Of a DNA stretch of 17,245 nt, positions 13,216-17,245 are shown one piece after another (within the stretch, counting starts at the first letter, position 1; every line of letters starts with the position of its first letter). Both the position numbers and the translations under genes were made by a program. Source of the DNA: Alphaproteobacteria bacterium (GTDB taxonomy: Bacteria > Myxococcota_A > UBA796 > UBA2385); the NCBI GenBank assembly GCA_020632755.1, contig JACKEY010000030.1, forward strand, positions 1-17,245. The letters are read 5' to 3'. The notes below the pieces were generated by a model that worked only from the letters and a program-made list of their open reading frames with translations, had not been told where the DNA came from and searched no databases.

Positions 13216-15719
13216 GCCCCGCTCCCCCGCAGCTGGAACCGCGACAGCGCCGCCTTGCAGGCCTGCGACCGGGCCCGCACCCAGCCCTTGGCCCCCGACT
13301 CCAGCGCCCGCTTCGCCGACGGCGTGCCCAGCCGCACCAGCCCGCTGGCCGCGGCTTCCAGCAGGGCGGCTTCGTCCTTGCCGGCGAACAGCCCCACCTT
13401 GTGCTCCAGCAGGATGGACTCGAGCATGCGCAGCGCGCGGTCGCCCAGCAGGGCGGCAGCGGCCTCGCACAGGTCCTGCTGGAGCTCGGGGGACTGCTGG
13501 GCCAGCGACTCCGGCCGCAGCTGCCGGGCCAGCCAGGGCCGCATGCGCTCGCCGTCGCCCGACCGCAGCGCCGTCACCGCGCTGCGGCGGATCCGCGGGC
13601 GGCGGTCCAGCAGCAGCTGCCCGAAGGCGTCGAGGTCTTCGTCGGGGATGCCCGTGCGGCCGTACCAGGCGAGGGTCTCCTCGACCACGCGGCCGGCCTC
13701 GTGGAACAGCAGGTGGGGCCGCAGGGCGCGGTCCTCGGCCTGGTCCCGCGCGCTGAGCAGTCGGATGCCGGGCACCAGGAGCTCTGGCCGACCGTGGGCC
13801 TCGGACAGCCAGCCGCGCGCCCGCCGGGCCGCCGCCGCGCCGAGCGCCGAGTGCAGCCACGAGACCTGCTCGGCCGCCTCGTCGCCCGCCTGCTCGCCGA
13901 AGCTCCACTCGACCAGGGCGCGGATGGCGCCGTCGTCGAGCAGCCGCAGCAGCGCCTCGCCGGACGCCTCGTCCCCCTCGCCCGGGTTGTCGTCCCCATG
14001 CGCCAGCACCCGCGCGATCAGGGTCGGATCGGTGGCCAGCCGGCGGAACTCCTCGAGCCGCTGGCGCACCGCCAGCGACGACTCGGCGGCGATGTCCTCG
14101 TCGAGGGCGGCCAGCAGGGTCGCCAGCCCGCGCGAGGCGTGCAGCCGCACCAGGTCGGCCAGCGCACCCTCGGCCAGCTTGAGCGCCTCGCGGGTCAGCA
14201 GCTCGGCCCGCTTCTCGCGCGCCGTGTCCAGCAGCAGCATGCCGAGCCGCGCGGTCACGTCCCCGGGGGTCTCGCGGGCGGCGGCGTCGGCCAGCTCGCG
14301 CAGCGCCTCGCCGTCGTCTTCGGCCTCCTCGGCGAACCGGCGCTCCCAGTCCTCGTCCGGCAGCTCGTCGTCCCAGCCCTCGGCCCCGCCCTGCGTCTGG
14401 GCGTCGGCCTGGGCCTGCATCGCCCGGGCGAGGGCCTGCTCGTCCAGCTCGAAGCGGGTCCGCCGGCGGCTGCGGGCCAGGTCCTGGATGCCCTCGAGCA
14501 GGGTCTCGCTGCGGCTGGCGCCTGCCTTCAGGAAGCGCTCGGCGTCGCCGGAGATCGCCTCGGCGCGCATGATCGCGGCCACGGCCTTGTGCGAGACGTG
14601 GGGCAGATCCGCCTGCCAGAGCAGGCTGTCCAGGGTCTCTTCCTCGTACTGCGGCAGTCCCAGGTTCAGGCGCAGCACGCCGAGCAGCCCGACCAGCTCG
14701 TCGCGGGTCATGCCCTGGTGGAAGGCCACCGTCTGGATGCCCTCGCGGTGCAGCAGCCGGCCGAGCCCCGGCTTGTCGTCGTCTTCGGGGACCAGCAGGT
14801 CGCCTTCCCAGATGGTGCCGTCGAGCGAGGCGTGCACCTTGAGCGGGTGGACGAGCTCCAGCGCGCCGTTGAGCGGGCCCCAGGCGTCGTCGATGGCGGC
14901 CTGGGCCTCGGGGTGCGACAGGCCGTAGAGCCGGCCGCGTTCGTTGGCGCGCCGCAGCCGATCGACGGCCGTCGCCAGGTAGCCCCTGGCTTCCGCGTAG
15001 CGGGCGGCGCGCTGGGCCTCGGACTCGTCGGGCAGCGCACCCGACGGCACGACGCTGGGGCCGGGCAGCCGGTCGGGGGCCGGGGGGATCAGGGGCTCGC
15101 GGCGGCTGGGGCCGGCGCCGTCCAGGCTGGCCAGATCGGGCAGCGACGGCAGGCCGCCCAGGTCCGGGTCGGCCGGCGCGGGCCGGCGGACGGGCGCAGG
15201 CTCGTGGCGGGGGGTGGGAGCCGCGCGGCTCGCCGGAGGAGGCGGAGAGCGAGGAGGCGCGGCGCTCGGACGAGGAGGCGCGGCGCTCGGACGAGGAGGC
15301 GCGGCGCTCGGACGAGGAGGCGCGGTGCTCGGACGAGGAGGCGCGGCGCTCGGACGAGGAGGCGCGGCGCTCGGACGAGGAGGTGCTGTGCGGGGAGGCG
15401 CGGGCTCGCGGGCCACCAGGGTCCGGCCGCTCGACGCCGGGCCGTCGTCCGGCGCGACGATCGTGTGCCCGTGGGTGGCCGGGCCGTCGTCGGGGACCAC
15501 GATCGTGTGCCCATGCGTGGCCGGGCCGTCGTCGGGGACCACGATCGTGTGCCCGTGGGTGGCCGGGCCGTCGTCGGGGACCACGATCGTGTGCCCGCTG
15601 GTGGCGGGGTCGTCGTCGGGGACCACGATCGTGTGCCCGCTCGACGCCGGGTCGTCGTCGGGGACGACGATGGTCCGGCCGCTAGTCGGCGCGTCGCGGT
15701 CGTGGGGGCGGTCGGGCAT
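13212..15719 (-). CDS. HEAT-repeat protein with tandem-repeat N-terminus
   Basis: An 835-residue cytoplasmic protein with no signal or membrane segment. In order: seven 14-residue units centred on G-[HR]-T-I-V-V-P-D-D (residues 12-109; the last degenerate), a Pro-rich stretch of APPRPSA units (about 108-160), a linker, an alpha/beta module (about 248-350) resembling the N-terminus of the HD-GYP partner, helical acidic segments, and C-terminal HEAT-like helices (about 709-825, with RPRIRRSAVTALRSGDGERMRPWLARQL). HEAT repeats mediate protein-protein contact. The Thr repeats (T16, 30, 44, 58, 72, 86, 100) could be phosphorylation sites. It starts 29 nt after the tetR stop and its own stop overlaps the HD-GYP start. 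Catalytic function is not apparent; a scaffold or signalling-hub role is inferred. Confidence 0.88.
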   Translation of the reverse strand: MPDRPHDRDAPTSGRTIVVPDDDPASSGHTIVVPDDDPATSGHTIVVPDDGPATHGHTIVVPDDGPATHGHTIVVPDDGPATHGHTIVAPDDGPASSGRTLVAREPAPPRTAPPRPSAAPPRPSAAPPRPSTAPPRPSAAPPRPSAAPPRPSAAPPRSPPPPASRAAPTPRHEPAPVRRPAPADPDLGGLPSLPDLASLDGAGPSRREPLIPPAPDRLPGPSVVPSGALPDESEAQRAARYAEARGYLATAVDRLRRANERGRLYGLSHPEAQAAIDDAWGPLNGALELVHPLKVHASLDGTIWEGDLLVPEDDDKPGLGRLLHREGIQTVAFHQGMTRDELVGLLGVLRLNLGLPQYEEETLDSLLWQADLPHVSHKAVAAIMRAEAISGDAERFLKAGASRSETLLEGIQDLARSRRRTRFELDEQALARAMQAQADAQTQGGAEGWDDELPDEDWERRFAEEAEDDGEALRELADAAARETPGDVTARLGMLLLDTAREKRAELLTREALKLAEGALADLVRLHASRGLATLLAALDEDIAAESSLAVRQRLEEFRRLATDPTLIARVLAHGDDNPGEGDEASGEALLRLLDDGAIRALVEWSFGEQAGDEAAEQVSWLHSALGAAAARRARGWLSEAHGRPELLVPGIRLLSARDQAEDRALRPHLLFHEAGRVVEETLAWYGRTGIPDEDLDAFGQLLLDRRPRIRRSAVTALRSGDGERMRPWLARQLRPESLAQQSPELQQDLCEAAAALLGDRALRMLESILLEHKVGLFAGKDEAALLEAAASGLVRLGTPSAKRALESGAKGWVRARSQACKAALSRFQLRGSGA
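15250..15384. repeat. 21-bp tandem repeat (Pro-rich APPRPSA units)
   Basis: Six near-identical consecutive 21-bp units and a partial seventh. On the - strand each encodes APPRPSA (one copy has T). One unit starts with CGAGGAGGCGCGGCG on the + strand. Only single-base differences separate the copies, which points to recent expansion by slippage or unequal crossing-over. The repeat stays in frame for any copy number. Confidence 0.9.
15393..15686. repeat. 42-bp tandem repeat (14-residue T-I-V-V-P-D-D units)
   Basis: Seven units of 42 bp, the central ones nearly identical at DNA level (sharing CACGATCGTGTGCCC on the + strand), encoding on the - strand [ST]-[SH]-G-[HR]-T-[IL]-V-[VA]-P-D-D-[DG]-P-A. 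The seventh unit, next to the Pro-rich repeats, has diverged after Thr-Leu-Val-Ala. In-frame copy-number variation is likely. Confidence 0.92.
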
Positions 15720-15748
15720 GGCGGCAGCCTACCGCGCGGCAGTCGCGT

Positions 15749-16378
15749 CTACCCAGCCGGTGGATCGGCCCGCACGTAGCGGACGACGAGGGCCACGATC
15801 TCGTCGATCAGCTCGTCCTTGCTGAGGAACCACGGCTCCAGGCCCCCGTCGATGGCCTGCAGGTTGCCCTGGATGGCGTGAACGATGACAAAGCTCACCA
15901 CATCGGCGTCCATCTCGCGGACCTGGCCCTTCCGGCGGGCCAGCAGCCGGCGCACCATGTCGCGCAGGCTCTCGGCCACGGCCACACGGCGGCTGGCCAT
16001 GTCCGGCAGATCGCGATCGGCCTGGGCCACACGCATCAGCAGCACGTGCTGCTCGCGCATCGCGAACATGCCGCGGATGACCTGCTCGACGACGACCTCG
16101 GCGTGCAGATCGCCCGACACCCGCAGCAGCGCTTCGAGGTTGTCGCGCAGGGTCTCCACCTCGCGGTCGGCCAGGGCCAGCAGCACCGACTCCTTGTTGG
16201 GGAAGTACTGGTAGAGCGACCCGATGCTGACGCCAGCGACCTCGGCGATGCGGTTCGTGCTCACCGCGGCGGCGCCTTCGTCCCGCAGAACCTGAGCGCA
16301 AGCCTCGACGATTGCGTCCCAGGTCGCGATCGCTCGCGCTTGTGTCGGTTTCCTACGAGCTTTCCACTCACCGTTCAT
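15749..16378 (-). CDS. TetR/AcrR family transcriptional regulator
   Basis: A 209-residue regulator. The N-terminal TetR helix-turn-helix spans about residues 18-68, with the hallmark STNRIAEVAGVSIGSLYQYFPNKESVL (40-66). The C-terminal helical ligand-binding domain (about 75-205) is not diagnostic of a ligand. The ATG at 16378 has a strong GGAGGT 3 nt upstream. The gene is divergent from coq4, and the shared 121-bp gap holds a perfect TetR-type inverted repeat, so autoregulation and control of coq4 are likely. The HEAT-repeat gene follows after 29 nt on the same strand and may be co-transcribed, which would place the HEAT/HD-GYP pair under the same regulator. Confidence 0.95.
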   Translation of the reverse strand: MNGEWKARRKPTQARAIATWDAIVEACAQVLRDEGAAAVSTNRIAEVAGVSIGSLYQYFPNKESVLLALADREVETLRDNLEALLRVSGDLHAEVVVEQVIRGMFAMREQHVLLMRVAQADRDLPDMASRRVAVAESLRDMVRRLLARRKGQVREMDADVVSFVIVHAIQGNLQAIDGGLEPWFLSKDELIDEIVALVVRYVRADPPAG

Positions 16379-16409
16379 GCGACCTCCAAGCGAGCCTTAC
16401 ACGATTGGA

Positions 16410-16429
16410 ATGTGAGCTTTTGCTCACTT
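16410..16429. promoter_or_regulatory. Putative TetR operator between tetR and coq4
   Basis: GTGAGC-TTTT-GCTCAC (16412-16427) is a perfect 6-bp inverted repeat with a 4-nt AT spacer; one further pair matches after a single mismatch (16410/16429). Its size and symmetry suit a TetR dimer. It lies 32 nt from the tetR start and 72 nt from the coq4 start, and just upstream of TTGACT (16433-16438), a possible -35 element for coq4 without a good -10. Confidence 0.7.
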
Positions 16430-16499
16430 ACCTTGACTGTGTCGGAAGAACCAGTCCGACCGCCCGGAATCCCCTCCGGACGCAGCATCGGGAGCGCGC

Positions 16500-17180
16500 A
16501 TGTTCGCCTTCATCCATCGGGCCCGGATCCTGTGGGCCATGATCTCGCTGATCCGCAACCCCGTAGACAACCTCGAGAAGGTGCTGATGGTCGTCGACAA
16601 CCTCGACGCCACCGACCGCCAGGACCGCATCCTGGCGGGGCTTCCGGACACGGACGTCACGCGCCGGGCCCTGGCCGAGCAGCCGCGGATGCTGCCGCTG
16701 GACCGCCCGGCCCTGCGCGCCCTGCCCGAAGGCAGCCTGGGCCGTGCCTACGTCGACTTCCTGGACCTGCACGGCTTCGATCCGGCCGACATCCCGACCC
16801 ACGACGCCGCCGGCGGTCGGGTGCTGCCCGGCGAGTGGGCCATCGACCACCTGCGGGAGACCCACGACCTGTGGCACGTGCTGACGGGCTTCGACATCGA
16901 CACCTGCGGCGAAGGCGGGCTGCAGGCCTTCTACCTGGCCCAGGTGCCGAGCCCGCTGCCGCTCATCCTGATGGGCGGCATCCTGCTCAACGCGATGAAG
17001 GAGCCGCCCGAAGAAGCGGCGCGGCGCATGGACGCCCTGACGCGGGGCTGGTCCATGGGCAAGGCGGCGCGGTCCATCTTCGGCATCGTCTGGCGCGAGC
17101 GCTGGGCCGAGCCCCTGGTCGACGTGCAGCGCAGCCTGGGCATCGTGCCGCTGGCCGTCGACGAGCGCGCTGCGGCCTGA
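16500..17180 (+). CDS. Coq4-family ubiquinone biosynthesis protein homologue
   Basis: A 226-residue protein with the Coq4 signature HDxxH-x11-E: His122-Asp123, His126 and Glu138 (HDLWHVLTGF...GEGGLQAF), the divalent-metal site. Other family features are a Leu-Ile-rich N-terminal helix with RNPVDNLEKV and a C-terminal hydrophobic helix (about 151-166). Coq4 acts in quinone-ring maturation in ubiquinone biosynthesis and binds a prenyl lipid. No other coq/ubi gene is present, and myxobacterial relatives often rely on menaquinone, so the role here may differ. The start has GGGAG 6 nt upstream. It is divergent from tetR and probably controlled by it. Length fits the family (about 220-270). Confidence 0.92.
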   Translation: MFAFIHRARILWAMISLIRNPVDNLEKVLMVVDNLDATDRQDRILAGLPDTDVTRRALAEQPRMLPLDRPALRALPEGSLGRAYVDFLDLHGFDPADIPTHDAAGGRVLPGEWAIDHLRETHDLWHVLTGFDIDTCGEGGLQAFYLAQVPSPLPLILMGGILLNAMKEPPEEAARRMDALTRGWSMGKAARSIFGIVWRERWAEPLVDVQRSLGIVPLAVDERAAA

Positions 17181-17183
17181 GCC

Positions 17184-17245
17184 TAGCAGGTCGCTGAAAA
17201 AGGCGCCGCCGGGCCTCTTGGGGGATCGACTCGTTGATCCCGCCG
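17184..17245. mobile_element. Possible terminal end of an insertion sequence, running off the window
   Basis: Immediately after the coq4 stop the sequence CAGGTCGCTGAAAAAGGC resembles, from memory, the terminal inverted repeats of transposase-type insertion sequences, which often contain GCTGAAAAA near the tip. On the - strand one frame reads AFFSDLLG at the tip. A further inverted repeat, GGGATCGA/TTGATCCC (17222-17241, one G-U pair), follows. No transposase is visible within the window, and the same bases could instead serve as the coq4 transcript end. Confidence 0.3.

Noticed and set aside
11680..14928. Very long + strand open frame (over 1000 codons) opposite the HD-GYP and HEAT genes
   Set aside because: It is antisense to two well-supported genes and its translation is Arg/Ser/Ala-rich low complexity, as expected in high-GC DNA where stop codons are rare.
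15250..15686. CRISPR-like array
   Set aside because: The repeats are directly tandem with no unique spacers and are in frame inside a coding sequence.
13401..15779. Long + strand frame with RRRGARTRRRGART repeats
   Set aside because: It mirrors the in-frame 21-bp repeats of the HEAT gene on the other strand. The repeat unit makes sense only as APPRPSA in the - strand protein.

Overview
The window is high-GC DNA (single-line hand counts of about 72% over most of it) from a Gram-negative bacterium. Myxococcota or a related former deltaproteobacterial lineage fits best. The clues are a secreted metalloprotease with a MYXO-CTERM-like C-terminal anchor, several lipoproteins, an HD-GYP protein paired with a HEAT-repeat protein, long acidic and Pro-rich linkers, and tightly overlapping genes. 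The assignment is inferred from gene style; there is no rRNA or tRNA here to confirm it.

Layout, left to right. (1) 62-2624, + strand: a doubtful small ORF, an FG-GAP repeat lipoprotein in noticeably lower-GC DNA, and a secreted SRPBCC-fold protein. (2) 2634-5044, - strand: a CHASE-like/PAS histidine kinase with a single-domain response regulator, translationally coupled. (3) 5108-7802, + strand: NAD-dependent sugar epimerase/dehydratase, family 2 glycosyltransferase and TcaB9/TylC-type sugar C-methyltransferase, a compact glycan-modification operon. (4) 7793-10171, - strand: a secreted gluzincin-type metalloprotease, a small acidic protein and a small lipoprotein, all overlapping. (5) 10312-11652, - strand: type II glutamine synthetase (glnII) behind a consensus-perfect sigma-54 promoter, with three copies of an 18-bp palindrome CTAC-N6-GTAG upstream. 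(6) 11653-16378, - strand: a TetR regulator, a HEAT-repeat protein with an extraordinary repetitive N-terminus, and a degenerate HD-GYP protein. (7) 16500-17180, + strand: a Coq4-family protein divergent from tetR, with a TetR-type operator between them. (8) The last ~60 bases look like the terminal end of an insertion sequence running off the window.

The two most interesting items are the glnII control region and the HEAT/HD-GYP pair. The control region has an exact sigma-54 core preceded by palindromes that do not look like NtrC sites, so an unrecognised enhancer-binding protein may act there. In the HEAT/HD-GYP pair, both proteins appear to share an N-terminal module, the HD-GYP site is missing the canonical metal-bridging Asp, and the partner carries a 14-residue repeat presenting seven evenly spaced threonines.
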